Of a DNA stretch of 64,000 nt, positions 18,296-27,281 are shown in pieces. The notes under the pieces were generated by a model that had not been told where the DNA came from, did not search any database, and worked only from the letters and a program-made list of their open reading frames with translations. The DNA lies in the NCBI GenBank assembly GCA_014804005.1, contig JAAVAP010000014.1, forward strand, positions 105,954-169,953. Direction: 5' to 3'. The translations under genes were made by a program, and so were the position numbers. Positions within the stretch are counted from its first letter, which is position 1. Every line of letters starts with the position of its first letter. Origin of the DNA: Treponema sp. Its GTDB lineage: Bacteria; Spirochaetota; Spirochaetia; Treponematales; Treponemataceae.

Positions 18296-19975
18296 ATGAG
18301 CACGAGTATTGATGATTTGCTTGCAAGCGTGGTAGACGAAACTCCTTCTTCGGAAGACGGATTGTTCAGCGCGCATTCGGCGAACAGCTTTGAAGATATG
18401 TTCATCGAAGAAGAGGGGCATAAACACGCCATAAAAACAGGAAATGGCGGTCCAGTTCCCGAAGTTGATTTGAGCGTAAAGGAATTCAAACCGATTGAAA
18501 AAACTTTTCTTGACACGCCCGCAAATTATTTTGATGATCCTGCATATTACAAAACCGCGATCGCAGGCGAAGGTCAAGCATCCAATCGACTTCACGCTGT
18601 GCTTTCGAAATATTTGGCATGCCAAGACATCAAAGACAAAATGGTTTTTCGCCAGCAAGTGATTATGGCTTATTGGGAAATTGTCCATTCCATCGCGCCG
18701 AAAGCGTCCGCCAAAAATTTTCCCATGCCCAAACGAATGTTGCTTCGATTTTCGGTTTTGCTGCCTTCGCTTTTCCGGCCGGAACATCGCGAACTTTTTT
18801 CAAAAACAATTTTGGAAAACGACACGGGCGAGCCGGTTTTCTATATGGACGAATGGTTCAAATATATTGGGCAAGGAAAAATCAAACCTTCCACCACGGA
18901 CGAAGTTCGGCAAAAAAAAGGTCCTGCCACGCCTGAACAAGAAGCGAGCCGCCTGCAACAATTGCAAAGCAAAAATTCCGGCAGATTGCAGACTTCCGAA
19001 AACGCGCTCAACATGGCGGAAAATCAGAGAAATTCGCTTGAAGGCGATTTGAAAAACAAAGTCGATGAACTTTGCCGCCACGAAGCTATGTCTGGCCTTG
19101 AGCCGCACAGACAATCTTACACCGAAGGCCAACGTAAACTTTTCGCCGAAATCACAAATTTGCTTCACCAACTTTCCAAAAATGACAAAGAACTTTCGCG
19201 CGCGCTCGACGAATTTCAGGACGCGAAAAGCGTCTACCAATCCGTGGAAGAAAAAATCGCCGAAGGTCCAGAAATTTCCAGCGCGAACAGCGAGGATTTG
19301 GATCAAGAATTTGAAACTATTCGCCAAATGGCAAAGATGACTTGCGGCCGCCAAGGAAATCAATTTCCGATTTTTACGCGCGACTTTTTTCACTGCATGC
19401 CGCAGGCTACGGGCTTCCGCGAAAACGTCATACAAACGCTCGCTTGGGTGGAATCCATCGACCCGAACGCTTTCGTGCGAATCCACAAAAACACGCCAAA
19501 CAGAATCGTGCCTTTCGTGATTTTGCTTCCCACTTACGGCGACTTCGGATTTTGCTGGGAGCCTTTCGACCGCTACAACCGCGTTACCAGCCGAGGCCGA
19601 ATCATCGTGCCGATGTATCCGCGCGATTTGAAAATTGCCGTGCTGATGGCTGTCGCCGATTTGCGCTGGCAAGTCGCGAAGGAAAAAGCCTCGTTCTATT
19701 GGATGGAAGAAGGCTTGACCGGGCAATATTATGAATGGATTATCGAAAAGCAAAAACTCAAGGGCGACATCAAGCAATATTTTATTCAGGATTACATTTT
19801 GTGGATGACAAAAGAAAGCGAAGGCGTTCAGCGGCTGGACAAAGAAGTTCGCGGAATTTTTTGGCGCAACATGCCGTTTCCGCAGGCACTCAAAGATGAC
19901 TTGCGCACGCGAAGTTTGGTTTACGACGAGCTTTGCAAGAAAGACGCCAACCGCGCGATGAGCGACGGATATTAA
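18296..19975 (+). CDS. Conserved-looking cytoplasmic protein with central coiled coil, function unknown
   Basis: A 559-residue soluble protein without signal peptide or membrane segment. Residues 1-70 are acidic and Ser-rich (DDLLASVVDETPSSEDG). Residues 95-200 are helical with aromatic clusters. Residues 215-350 form a long Gln/Glu/Lys-rich coiled coil (EQEASRLQQLQSKNSG). The C-terminal 200 residues look globular (PFVILLPTYGDFGFCWEPFD, GRIIVPMYPRDLKIAVL). I do not recognise a characterised family; a spirochaete-restricted protein is possible. It starts at ATG 18296, whose -10 hexamer is 6 nt upstream, so the mRNA is probably leaderless. It is divergent from gdhA and monocistronic. Confidence 0.8.
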   Translation: MSTSIDDLLASVVDETPSSEDGLFSAHSANSFEDMFIEEEGHKHAIKTGNGGPVPEVDLSVKEFKPIEKTFLDTPANYFDDPAYYKTAIAGEGQASNRLHAVLSKYLACQDIKDKMVFRQQVIMAYWEIVHSIAPKASAKNFPMPKRMLLRFSVLLPSLFRPEHRELFSKTILENDTGEPVFYMDEWFKYIGQGKIKPSTTDEVRQKKGPATPEQEASRLQQLQSKNSGRLQTSENALNMAENQRNSLEGDLKNKVDELCRHEAMSGLEPHRQSYTEGQRKLFAEITNLLHQLSKNDKELSRALDEFQDAKSVYQSVEEKIAEGPEISSANSEDLDQEFETIRQMAKMTCGRQGNQFPIFTRDFFHCMPQATGFRENVIQTLAWVESIDPNAFVRIHKNTPNRIVPFVILLPTYGDFGFCWEPFDRYNRVTSRGRIIVPMYPRDLKIAVLMAVADLRWQVAKEKASFYWMEEGLTGQYYEWIIEKQKLKGDIKQYFIQDYILWMTKESEGVQRLDKEVRGIFWRNMPFPQALKDDLRTRSLVYDELCKKDANRAMSDGY

Positions 19976-20040
19976 AAAAGCGATTTTGTAGAAAAGCAAA
20001 AAATCGCAGTACAATAAGCGAGCTATTGAAAAAACTCGGC

Positions 20041-20077
20041 ATTAAAATTGTCGCACTATTTTAACGACAACTTTAAT
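20041..20077 (-). terminator. Probable recF terminator
   Basis: An inverted repeat (ATTAAAATTGTCG / CGACAACTTTAAT, one mismatch) overlaps the recF stop codon. On the minus strand the stem ends in TTTTAAT. Confidence 0.5.
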
Positions 20078-21170
20078 TGCTCCATTCGCCTTTTTCTATT
20101 TGAAAAATTTTCGTGGTGGAACGCTTGTATCGTTCGTAAGGTTCGCCAGGCAAAAAGGTGCAAAAAAGTTGTTCGTATTCTGGCAAAAGCGAAGTTATTC
20201 TTTGGCGTTTTTCGGGATCGAGTTCAAGCAAAACGTCGTCCATCAAAAGCACGGGTTTTTCTTTTATTGCTTGGCTGTAAAAAACCGCCTGGCTCACTCG
20301 AAGCAAAAGCGCGATAAGGCGGCGTTGTCCCATCGAAGCGATCGGAACGAAATTTTTTCCGTTGCGCAAAAATTGAATTTTGTCGCGATGAGGTCCGCTC
20401 AATGTCGTTCCCATCAAAAAATCTTTTTCGCGATTTTGTTTCAACAAATCAAGGATTTCGTTTTCGTTCGGAATGCGTTTGGAAAATCCTTCGCCGAATT
20501 CTTTCCACGAAGGTTCGTAAGAAATTGTAACGCCGTCGATTTCCGCAACTTGTTCATAAAGTCGCGTAAAAATTTCGTTGAATTTAAACAAAGCCAATTT
20601 TCGCTGCTTTTGAATTTCAAGTCCATTTTGCGCAAGCTGAACATCGTACATTTCAATCATCGAAGATTTTTTTTCTTTAATCAAAACGTTTCGATTTTTC
20701 AAAGCCTGCTTGTATCGCCGCGACAAATCAATGTAAAGAACATCGTACATTGAAAGGCTTTGGTCGAGAAAAAAACGGCGGTCGGCTGGTTGTCCTTCCA
20801 CGAATCTCAAATCGTCGTGGCAAAACAAAATGCAAGGCATCGTGTTTATGAGTTCTTTTCTGTCGCGGATTTGCTTTCCATTTTTTTCGATTCGCTTTTT
20901 TCCTTCGCCGAAAAAAATATTAACGCTGCGAATTCCGCCGGTTTCTTCCTGATAAAGCGAACGCACCGAAAATTCTTTTTCGCCGTTTTTCACGATTTCA
21001 GAATCGACATGCGTCCGAAAAGAATTTCCGTAGGCGCAATAATAAAGCGATTCCAAAATGTTGCTTTTTCCTTGACCGTTTTGTCCGACGAAAAAAATTT
21101 CTTTTGACGACAAATCAATTTTGTCGTTTTTTAAATTGCGAAAGTTGTAAAACGAAACTGAAAGAAACAC
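20073..21170 (-). CDS. recF: DNA replication and repair protein RecF
   Basis: A 365-residue ABC-type ATPase that helps load RecA at gaps. Walker A appears as GQNGQGKSNILESLYY around residue 30, the signature region as SMGQRRLIALLLR near 280, and Walker B as PVLLMDDVLLELD near 310. Length is typical. The start is GTG 21170 (MFLSVSFYNFRNL), with no strong ribosome site. In many bacteria recF follows dnaN directly; here it lies about 23 kb away on the other side of dnaA and in the opposite orientation. The arabinose cassette begins just upstream of it. Confidence 0.95.
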   Translation of the reverse strand: MFLSVSFYNFRNLKNDKIDLSSKEIFFVGQNGQGKSNILESLYYCAYGNSFRTHVDSEIVKNGEKEFSVRSLYQEETGGIRSVNIFFGEGKKRIEKNGKQIRDRKELINTMPCILFCHDDLRFVEGQPADRRFFLDQSLSMYDVLYIDLSRRYKQALKNRNVLIKEKKSSMIEMYDVQLAQNGLEIQKQRKLALFKFNEIFTRLYEQVAEIDGVTISYEPSWKEFGEGFSKRIPNENEILDLLKQNREKDFLMGTTLSGPHRDKIQFLRNGKNFVPIASMGQRRLIALLLRVSQAVFYSQAIKEKPVLLMDDVLLELDPEKRQRITSLLPEYEQLFCTFLPGEPYERYKRSTTKIFQIEKGEWSN

Positions 21171-21314
21171 AATTAAAATCCGAATATAACTACTAGAATG
21201 TCGTTTTTGAATTCGACTTAAAATAAAATTGAAATTTTATCTGCCCGTGAAAATTTCAAACGATAAGACAATTATAATTGAAAACAGCATTTGCGTCAAT
21301 GCGATGTAATTCCG
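21171..21314. other. Intergenic stretch upstream of recF, nothing recognised
   Basis: AT-rich DNA between the recF start and the left cassette repeat. It should carry the recF promoter, but I see no convincing hexamer pair and no ORF. Confidence 0.35.
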
Positions 21315-21391
21315 CTCGCGCGACTTGCGCCTTTTCCGTTCTTGCCTATCGAAAAATTTGCGTTAAAATGAATTATGCAAAATTACGCGCA
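21315..21391 (+). repeat. Left direct repeat flanking the arabinose cassette (copy of queH promoter and 5' end)
   Basis: 77 nt matching 29802-29879 at about 74 of 78 positions, including the promoter TTGCCT..TAAAAT and ATG codons for MQNYA. Beyond the repeat the reading frame (21375-21497, 40 codons) keeps the SAK residues of QueH and then stops, so this looks like a decayed fragment of queH. Confidence 0.85.
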
Positions 21392-21466
21392 CGATTTTTC
21401 TGCGAAATCGGCAAGATGTCTTGCAAAAACGCATTTCGCGCAAAAATCTTTTTTCCAAAAAACGGC

Positions 21467-21495
21467 TTGCAAATTCGCGAATTTCGGTTTATCAT
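21467..21495 (+). promoter_or_regulatory. Promoter giving a predicted leaderless mRNA (AraC-type regulator)
   Basis: TTGCAA, 17 nt, TATCAT, then 6 nt to GTG 21502. Confidence 0.6.
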
Positions 21496-21501
21496 AAAAA
21501 T

Positions 21502-22290
21502 GTGGATATAAACTTTTACGGCGGCTTTTACAAAAAATGCGAGTCGGAGGGCTTTCGTATCAACATTCCCGAGGGAACGTTTGAATGGGTTCTTCTGCAT
21601 TTCTATCAGCCAATGGTGATTACGCTCGGAAAGCGTCGAATTGACACCCAAGCCAACGCCTGCATTTTGTACAAGCCGGGCACGCCGCAGGATTATTACG
21701 GCCGCTTCGGAAAATTTGAAATCGACTACATCAGATTCCGCACGCCTCCGCAGGACAGAAATTTTTACAGGGAGTTTAACTTGCCTGTGGACGAAGTTTT
21801 TTATGTGAAAGATTCCGACGTGATAAAAACCGAAATGCAAAATATCACTTGGCTTCTCACCGACAAAAGTTCGAATCATGATTACGAACTTACGAAGAAC
21901 GCAATCGGCTGTTTGAAAAAACTTCAGACGGCGAGAATTTTTCCCGATGAAAAAACGCAGCGAGAAAGTGAGTTGCTTTTTCGGTTGGAACAATTGCGTG
22001 ACGAAATCAGGCGCAATCCCGAAAAATGGACTGTGCATGCGATGAGCGAGAATTTCTTTTTGACGCGAAGCCACTTTTCGGTTTTGTACAAGGAAAGTTT
22101 CGGAGTTTCTCCCGCGCAGGATTTGAAATTCTTTTTGAACGAAAAGGCAATCGCCCTGCTTTTGACAAGCGAAAAGACGATTGCGCAGATTGCTGAAATC
22201 TTGAATTATAAGGAATGCGAAAATTTTATCCGCGCCTTCAAGAAAATGAACGACATTTCACCGCTTCAATTCAGGAAAACGCGGAATTAA
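21502..22290 (+). CDS. AraC-family transcriptional regulator of the arabinose cassette
   Basis: A 262-residue regulator. Residues 1-140 form an AraC-type cupin sensor domain (FYQPMVITLGKRR, ACILYKPGTPQDYY). Residues 165-262 carry the two helix-turn-helix motifs (WTVHAMSENFFLTRSHFSVLYK and KTIAQIAEILNYKECENF) and the family's closing FKKMNDISPLQFRK. The track begins at TTG 21421, but residues before GTG 21502 are translated remnant sequence and a -10 lies 6 nt before this GTG. It converges on yjfF with only 3 nt between stop codons. Control of the importer/araB divergent promoter is inferred from position and from the palindrome at 27188-27214. Confidence 0.88.
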   Translation: MDINFYGGFYKKCESEGFRINIPEGTFEWVLLHFYQPMVITLGKRRIDTQANACILYKPGTPQDYYGRFGKFEIDYIRFRTPPQDRNFYREFNLPVDEVFYVKDSDVIKTEMQNITWLLTDKSSNHDYELTKNAIGCLKKLQTARIFPDEKTQRESELLFRLEQLRDEIRRNPEKWTVHAMSENFFLTRSHFSVLYKESFGVSPAQDLKFFLNEKAIALLLTSEKTIAQIAEILNYKECENFIRAFKKMNDISPLQFRKTRN

Positions 22291-22293
22291 AAT

Positions 22294-23346
22294 TTATGCC
22301 TTGTCTTTGTTTTTGCGCGAAAGCACGATGCTTTGAATCAGCAGGAACAAGCAAATCATAAACGCCACTGTGATGTTCGTCCACCACGCTTCGTCAAGTC
22401 CGAGCGACGAGACGATGTTCTTTATCGTGGCGAGCGAAAGCACTCCGAAGAAAGTTCCGGCGATGTTGCCGACACCGCCAGAGAGCATAGTGCCACCGAT
22501 AATCGAGGACGCGATGGCGTTCATTTCCGCGCCTGCCGCGTGCGATGGCGAACCTGATCCGACGTGCAAAAAGTAGACGAATCCGCCCACCGCCGCAAGC
22601 ATGCTGCAAATGAAATGCGCCAAAAATCTCGTGCGGCGCACGTTTATTCCGAGCATGTTCGCGCTTTGCGCGTTTCCGCCCACCGCGTAGAAATTCCGCC
22701 CGAGCTTCGTTTTTCGCAGGACGAAGAAAAGCAGGACGACTACGAGAATCGCGACGATAGCTCCGATTTCAACGTAAGCCGGAATCCATTTTCCAAGCTT
22801 GTTCGTCGAGCCTACGCCCGGAACATAAATCCTTGTTTCCACGAGCTTTACGAAGGCTTCGTTTTGGACGTTGAACTGCGTGGAATTGACGATGGTCGTC
22901 ATTCCTTTCGCGAAGAACATTCCCGCGAGCGTTACGATGAAAGGCTGAATGTCGAGAAACGCCACCAAATATCCTTGCACGAGTCCGAACGCCGCGCCAA
23001 TCAAAAGCGCGATTGCGATCGCGCCGCCAACGTTTCCGCCCTTGAAGTCAAGGTGAACCGCGCAGCACATGCAAACCAAAGCCGTCATCGTTCCCACGGA
23101 AATATCGATTCCGCCGGTAATCATCACGAGGCTCAATCCGCACGAAAGGATTATCAGCGATGCGTTTTCGTTGAGCATATTGAAAAATGTCTGAGGCTTG
23201 CGGAATCCCGCGCCCAAGAAAATTATCGAGCACAGATACATCACCGCGAAAACCACAACCGTAATCAAAAGCAGCAAATTCGTGTCCGAAAGCGGCTTCT
23301 TTTTCGCAAGTCCTTCGTTCAATTTTACGTTTGTCGAATTTTCCAT
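22294..23346 (-). CDS. yjfF: Sugar ABC transporter permease, YjfF-type
   Basis: A 350-residue inner-membrane permease of the RbsC/BPD_transp_2 family with about 9-10 hydrophobic segments. GGIDISVGTMTALVCM near residue 85 and the ALGG-like loop SIIGGTMLSGGVGNIAGTFFG near 290 are family hallmarks. It pairs with the preceding YtfT-type permease, as in ytfQRT-yjfF galactofuranose importers. Its ATG follows the ytfT stop immediately and uses the AGGAGG embedded in the ytfT end. Neighbouring araB and araD suggest that arabinose, perhaps as the furanose, is the substrate. Confidence 0.85.
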   Translation of the reverse strand: MENSTNVKLNEGLAKKKPLSDTNLLLLITVVVFAVMYLCSIIFLGAGFRKPQTFFNMLNENASLIILSCGLSLVMITGGIDISVGTMTALVCMCCAVHLDFKGGNVGGAIAIALLIGAAFGLVQGYLVAFLDIQPFIVTLAGMFFAKGMTTIVNSTQFNVQNEAFVKLVETRIYVPGVGSTNKLGKWIPAYVEIGAIVAILVVVLLFFVLRKTKLGRNFYAVGGNAQSANMLGINVRRTRFLAHFICSMLAAVGGFVYFLHVGSGSPSHAAGAEMNAIASSIIGGTMLSGGVGNIAGTFFGVLSLATIKNIVSSLGLDEAWWTNITVAFMICLFLLIQSIVLSRKNKDKA

Positions 23347-24441
23347 TTAGTTGCCTCCTTGCGCTGCCGCCGCGAGTTTTTTCGCGCCGATTTTTTTGGA
23401 AAGCGCGGCCATTTTTTCGCGGAAAACCGGCGCGCTGATTATTACAAGCACGATTACGACGACCGCCTTGTATGCCGGAAGCGCGGTGGAAGCCACGTTG
23501 AATTTGAAAAGCGTCGTCGTCAAGAATTGAATCACATACGCGCCCAAAATCGAAGCCCAAATGTTGAACTTTCCGCCGCTCAATGCGTTTCCGCCCAAAG
23601 CGACCGCCAAAATCGCGTCCATTTCAATGTCCTTTGCGATGACCGAATAATTTATCGATGAAATCCGGCTCACCTTGATGAATCCTGCCACCGCCACGCA
23701 AAGTCCCATAAAAACGTATGTCACGAATTTTATGAATTGCGGATCGATTCCGTTCAAACGCGATGACGATGCGTTGATTCCGACCGACTGCGCGTAAAGT
23801 CCGAGCGTCGTGAATTTCAAAATCAAAATTGTTATTGCAATGCAGATTATCGCGATGAAAATCGGCGTTGGAATCGGAATTCCCGGAATGTAATTTCCGA
23901 AGTACGCGAAACGCGGCTCGCTCACGATTGGAAGCGCGTTGTTGTTTATCCATGCGGCGATTGAGCGTCCCGCCGTAAACAGAATGAGCGTTGCGACCAT
24001 CGGCTGAATCTTGAAGTAAGCCACGAGCATTCCGTTGAACGCGCCGAAAAGCATTGACACGATGCACGCGATCAAAAACGCCACGATTATCGGAGCCTGC
24101 AAAGTTTCGGGCCGCGCCTCAGTTCCGCAAAGCACGCGCAGCACGACGCTTCCCGCAATCGCGATCACAGCTCCCACGGAAATGTCCTGTCCGCCCGAAG
24201 CCGCCGTCACGAGCGTCATTCCCAAGGCGAGAATCGCTAGTTCCGAAGCGTTGTCCAAAATCGTGATCAAGTAGCCCGAAAGCACGGGATTTCCGTCGCT
24301 GTTCTGGCCAATCGTGATTTTGAAGAACGAAGGATCGGCAATCAAATTGAAGATTACCAAAATCAAAAGGGCCGCAAGCGGAATGAAAATCTGCTTTTTG
24401 AAAAGGCCCATGACAATTTCCTTTGGATTTTTGGAATTCAT
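23347..24441 (-). CDS. ytfT: Sugar ABC transporter permease, YtfT-type
   Basis: A 364-residue permease of the RbsC family, N-terminally cytoplasmic (MNSKNPKEIVMGLFKK) followed by about ten membrane segments. AASGGQDISVGAVIAIAGS and MDAILAVALGGNALSGGKFN are the conserved permease loops that contact the ATPase. The start at 24441 has GGGAGGAG upstream and overlaps the ytfR stop by four nt (ATGA), indicating translational coupling. It forms the heterodimeric membrane channel with the YjfF-type subunit. Confidence 0.85.
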   Translation of the reverse strand: MNSKNPKEIVMGLFKKQIFIPLAALLILVIFNLIADPSFFKITIGQNSDGNPVLSGYLITILDNASELAILALGMTLVTAASGGQDISVGAVIAIAGSVVLRVLCGTEARPETLQAPIIVAFLIACIVSMLFGAFNGMLVAYFKIQPMVATLILFTAGRSIAAWINNNALPIVSEPRFAYFGNYIPGIPIPTPIFIAIICIAITILILKFTTLGLYAQSVGINASSSRLNGIDPQFIKFVTYVFMGLCVAVAGFIKVSRISSINYSVIAKDIEMDAILAVALGGNALSGGKFNIWASILGAYVIQFLTTTLFKFNVASTALPAYKAVVVIVLVIISAPVFREKMAALSKKIGAKKLAAAAQGGN

Positions 24442-25949
24442 TTTTCTCCTCCCGCGATTGTCGCCATAATTTTAGATTGCGTCAAATCTTCGCCTTTGAG
24501 TTCGCCCACTTGCTTCAAGTCGCGCATGACGACGAGGCGAGAACAAGTGCGCAGCATTTCGTCGATTTCGGAAGAAATGAAGGTGACGCTTTTTCCTTCC
24601 TTCGCAAGCTTGAGCACGAGTTCCTGAATTTCGGTTTTCGTGCCGATGTCGATTCCGCGCGTCGGCTCGTCCAAAATCAAATATTGCGGATCGGAAAGAA
24701 GCGCGCGCGCCAAAAGGACTTTCTGCTGGTTTCCGCCCGAAAGCGATTTTATTGGCGTGTCCGCGCTCGCGGTTTTTATTTCCAAAAGCTTGATGTATTC
24801 TTCGGCGAACGCCTGCGCCTTCGCGTATGAAATCGGCTTGAAAAATCCTTTCAAAACTTGCAAGGCCAAAATTATGTTGTCGCGGACAGAAAGGTCGCCC
24901 ACAATTCCGTCGTGCTTTCTGTCTTCGGGAAGATAGCTGATTCCTTTTTTCATCGCGTCGATTGGGCGGGAAATTTTCGCGTTCTTTCCGTTCACTTTGA
25001 CTTTTCCGCCGAAAACTTTGTCCGCGCCGTAAATCGCGCGAACGCTTTCGCTTCGTCCCGAGCCCAAAAGTCCAGTGAATCCGTTCACTTCGCCCTTGTA
25101 AATCGAGAAGTCGAACGGCTTCACGCCGGACGCGGCGCAAAGAGATTCCGCTTGGTAAACCGGAACTTCGCCCGGCGCGCAGGAAAACGACTCGGGCTTT
25201 TTCACCGTGGAAAGTCCGTCCAAAGCCTTGCCGAGCATTTTCGAGACAAGCTCGACTTTCGGCAAATCCTTGATTTCGTATTCGCCCACCAATTTTCCGT
25301 CGCGCAAAACCGTGATTCTGTCACAGACTTCGTAGACTTGTTCCAAAAAGTGCGTCACGAAAATTATTCCGACTCCTTTCGCCTTTAGCCCGAGCATCAG
25401 TTTGAAAAGCTTCGCCACTTCGTTGTCGTCAAGCGAGGATGTCGGCTCGTCAAGAATGAGGATTTTGCATTCCATATCGACGGCGCGAGCGATGGCGACC
25501 ATTTGCTGAATCGCGATGGAGCAGCTCGAAAGTTGCGCCGTCGGCTCGACCGGGATTTGCAGTTCGTTCAAAATTTTCGCGGCATCCGCGTTCATTTTTT
25601 TCCAATCCACGAACGCGCCTTTCGTGCGGCCGATGTACATATTTTCCGCCACGGTCAAATTGTTGCAAAGCGTTATTTCCTGATAGACCGTGCTGATTCC
25701 AACTTTTTGCGCGTCTTCGGGCGAGCGGATGTTCACGGCGTTTTCAAAGCCCTTCACAAAAACCGTGCCTTCGTCTTTCGGATGAACGCCCGTCAAAACT
25801 TTTATAAGCGTGGATTTTCCAGCTCCGTTTTCGCCCATGAGCGCGTGAATTTCGCCCTGCCTCAAAGTAAAGTCAACATTTTGAAGCGCCTTCACTCCTG
25901 GAAAACTTTTGAAAATTCCGCGCATTTCCAAAACGGAATTGTCCTGCAT
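24438..25949 (-). CDS. ytfR: Sugar ABC transporter ATP-binding protein, YtfR-type
   Basis: A 503-residue double-ATPase subunit as in RbsA, XylG and YtfR. The N-terminal half has Walker A GENGAGKST and Walker B KILILDEPTS. The C-terminal half has signature LSGGNQQKVLLARALL and Walker B YLILDEPTRGID. The N-half signature is replaced by SSCSIAIQQMVAIARA, and the degenerate second Walker A (GLLGSGRSE) is usual for this family. The start at 25949 has GGAGGGAAT. It lies 172 nt after ytfQ, across a hairpin that should reduce its transcription relative to the binding protein. Confidence 0.9.
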   Translation of the reverse strand: MQDNSVLEMRGIFKSFPGVKALQNVDFTLRQGEIHALMGENGAGKSTLIKVLTGVHPKDEGTVFVKGFENAVNIRSPEDAQKVGISTVYQEITLCNNLTVAENMYIGRTKGAFVDWKKMNADAAKILNELQIPVEPTAQLSSCSIAIQQMVAIARAVDMECKILILDEPTSSLDDNEVAKLFKLMLGLKAKGVGIIFVTHFLEQVYEVCDRITVLRDGKLVGEYEIKDLPKVELVSKMLGKALDGLSTVKKPESFSCAPGEVPVYQAESLCAASGVKPFDFSIYKGEVNGFTGLLGSGRSESVRAIYGADKVFGGKVKVNGKNAKISRPIDAMKKGISYLPEDRKHDGIVGDLSVRDNIILALQVLKGFFKPISYAKAQAFAEEYIKLLEIKTASADTPIKSLSGGNQQKVLLARALLSDPQYLILDEPTRGIDIGTKTEIQELVLKLAKEGKSVTFISSEIDEMLRTCSRLVVMRDLKQVGELKGEDLTQSKIMATIAGGEK

Positions 25950-26046
25950 ATTCCCTCCATAATCGAAAATCGAATATTAAAATCCAAGAGCGATTTTGGA
26001 CAGAAACTTCGTTGCCGGCACAAAACCGCGATTGGCAGTTTTAGAT

Positions 26047-26106
26047 TTTTTGCAAAAAAATAAGGCGGGAACGGAATTCCAAAAAAAATTCCGAAATCCC
26101 GCCTTC
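26047..26106 (-). terminator. Attenuating terminator between ytfQ and ytfR
   Basis: On the minus strand a long imperfect stem (AAGGCGGGA...TCCCGCCTT with an inner GGAATT pair) is followed by a T-rich run. It lies 15 nt after the ytfQ stop. Such hairpins let the binding protein be made in excess over the membrane subunits. Confidence 0.75.
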
Positions 26107-26121
26107 AAATTTCAAGAAAAA

Positions 26122-27069
26122 TTAGATGCCGTATTGGTCAACATCTTTTTTCGTGATTGTTTTCGCGTCGAAGCCTTTTTCCTGCATGATGACAGTTTTC
26201 TGCGCGGGCTTCTTTCCGTTTTCCAAATCCTGGATGATTGTGTTGATGTACGCGGCTTGGAACGGATTGCACTGGCCGTCGTAGTTCCAGCGTTTCGCCA
26301 AAAGCTCTTCCAACGCCCATTTGTTGCAGTCAAATCCCATCACGACAACATCTTTGCCAACTCCGTGCGAAATGTTCGCCTTGTCCAAAGCGGCCACCGC
26401 GCCTTTCGCCATGTCGTCGTTTTCGGCGTAAATCACGTTGAATTTTTTGCCAGAGTCGATGACAGACTGAACAATCTGCTGGGCGGTTTCCGCGTTCCAT
26501 TCGGCGGTCTGCTGAGTGATCAAATTCCAGTTTGAATCGGCCTTGACTTTCGCATCCAACGCGCCCGTGCGGCCGATTTGAGCGGCAGAGCCCATGACTC
26601 CCTGAATGTGGACGACATTGTATGTGCCCAAATTCTGAGAAGCGAGCCAATCAACGGCTGTCTTTCCTTCCTGCGCCATGTCGGAAACGATCGAAGCCTC
26701 GTAAAGGCTCGGATCCGCGTCAATCGTGCGGTCGAACAAAATCACGCGAACGCCGGCATCCTGCGCGTCCTTGAGAACGTTCGTCCAGCCAGAAGTTCCG
26801 GCGGCAGAAATCAAAAGGTAGTCCACTTCGTCCTGAATGAATTTGCGCGCGGCGGCAATCTGCTCGTCGTTCTTGAGGCTGTACGCGAAAGAAGCGGCAT
26901 ATCCGTTTTTCTTCGTGAATGTGGCCTTCATGTCGCGGTCGTTCGCCGTGCGGTAGCCGGATTCGTTGGGATCATTGTTGATGATTCCAACTTTGATTGT
27001 TTTTGGCTTTGCCGCGAACACGCTGGCGGCGAGCACCAAAGCCATTGAGAATAATGCAACCTTTTTCAT
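26122..27069 (-). CDS. ytfQ: Periplasmic sugar-binding protein, YtfQ-type
   Basis: A 315-residue binding protein with signal peptide MKKVALFSMALVLAASVFAA and no lipobox. It is a type I periplasmic-binding fold of the ribose/galactofuranose group: NNDPNESGYRTAN near the start, YLLISAAGTSGWTNVL, VILFDRTID and NVIYAENDDMAKGAVAAL. The ESGYRTAN segment is typical of YtfQ. The start at 27069 has GGAGG five nt upstream. It is the first gene of the importer operon and divergent from araB. The substrate is inferred to be arabinose or another pentose or furanose from its neighbours. Confidence 0.87.
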   Translation of the reverse strand: MKKVALFSMALVLAASVFAAKPKTIKVGIINNDPNESGYRTANDRDMKATFTKKNGYAASFAYSLKNDEQIAAARKFIQDEVDYLLISAAGTSGWTNVLKDAQDAGVRVILFDRTIDADPSLYEASIVSDMAQEGKTAVDWLASQNLGTYNVVHIQGVMGSAAQIGRTGALDAKVKADSNWNLITQQTAEWNAETAQQIVQSVIDSGKKFNVIYAENDDMAKGAVAALDKANISHGVGKDVVVMGFDCNKWALEELLAKRWNYDGQCNPFQAAYINTIIQDLENGKKPAQKTVIMQEKGFDAKTITKKDVDQYGI

Positions 27070-27087
27070 AATTTCCTCCATAGGTTG

Positions 27088-27097
27088 AAAACGTTTT
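27088..27097. promoter_or_regulatory. Palindrome AAAACGTTTT in the ytfQ leader
   Basis: A perfect 10-bp palindrome with a central CG about 20 nt upstream of the ytfQ start. Its core resembles LacI/CcpA-type operators, but the flanks do not complete a cre site, so its role is open. Confidence 0.3.
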
Positions 27098-27187
27098 GTG
27101 AATATTTTTCATCCACAACTAATATTTTAAGGGTGTTTCGCAAAAATTGATATAGTCATTTTGTTCCCAATATTGCAAAAATACTAT

Positions 27188-27214
27188 CATTATGTTCTAT
27201 CTTCTAACATAATG
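27188..27214. promoter_or_regulatory. Candidate regulator operator, 9-9-9 inverted repeat
   Basis: CATTATGTT and AACATAATG are exact inverted copies separated by 9 nt. The site lies between the divergent ytfQ and araB promoters, about 33 nt upstream of the araB -35. Size and position suit a dimeric regulator; the AraC-type protein at 21502 is the obvious candidate. Confidence 0.6.
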
Positions 27215-27246
27215 CATAAATTCGCGGAATTTTGAAAATTTTTCAC

Positions 27247-27274
27247 TTGCGTTTTCAAAAAAATATTGTATCAT
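27247..27274 (+). promoter_or_regulatory. Promoter giving a predicted leaderless mRNA (araB)
   Basis: TTGCGT, 16 nt, TATCAT, then 7 nt to ATG 27282. No Shine-Dalgarno is present. Confidence 0.7.
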
Positions 27275-27281
27275 TTTAATT

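Noticed and set aside
21375-21497. 40-codon ORF upstream of the AraC-type gene as a regulatory leader peptide
   Set aside because: Its start and promoter copy queH and the residues resemble decayed QueH, so a remnant is more likely than a leader.
27088-27097. Catabolite-response (cre) site
   Set aside because: Only the AAAACGTTTT core matches; the outer bases required for a cre consensus are absent.
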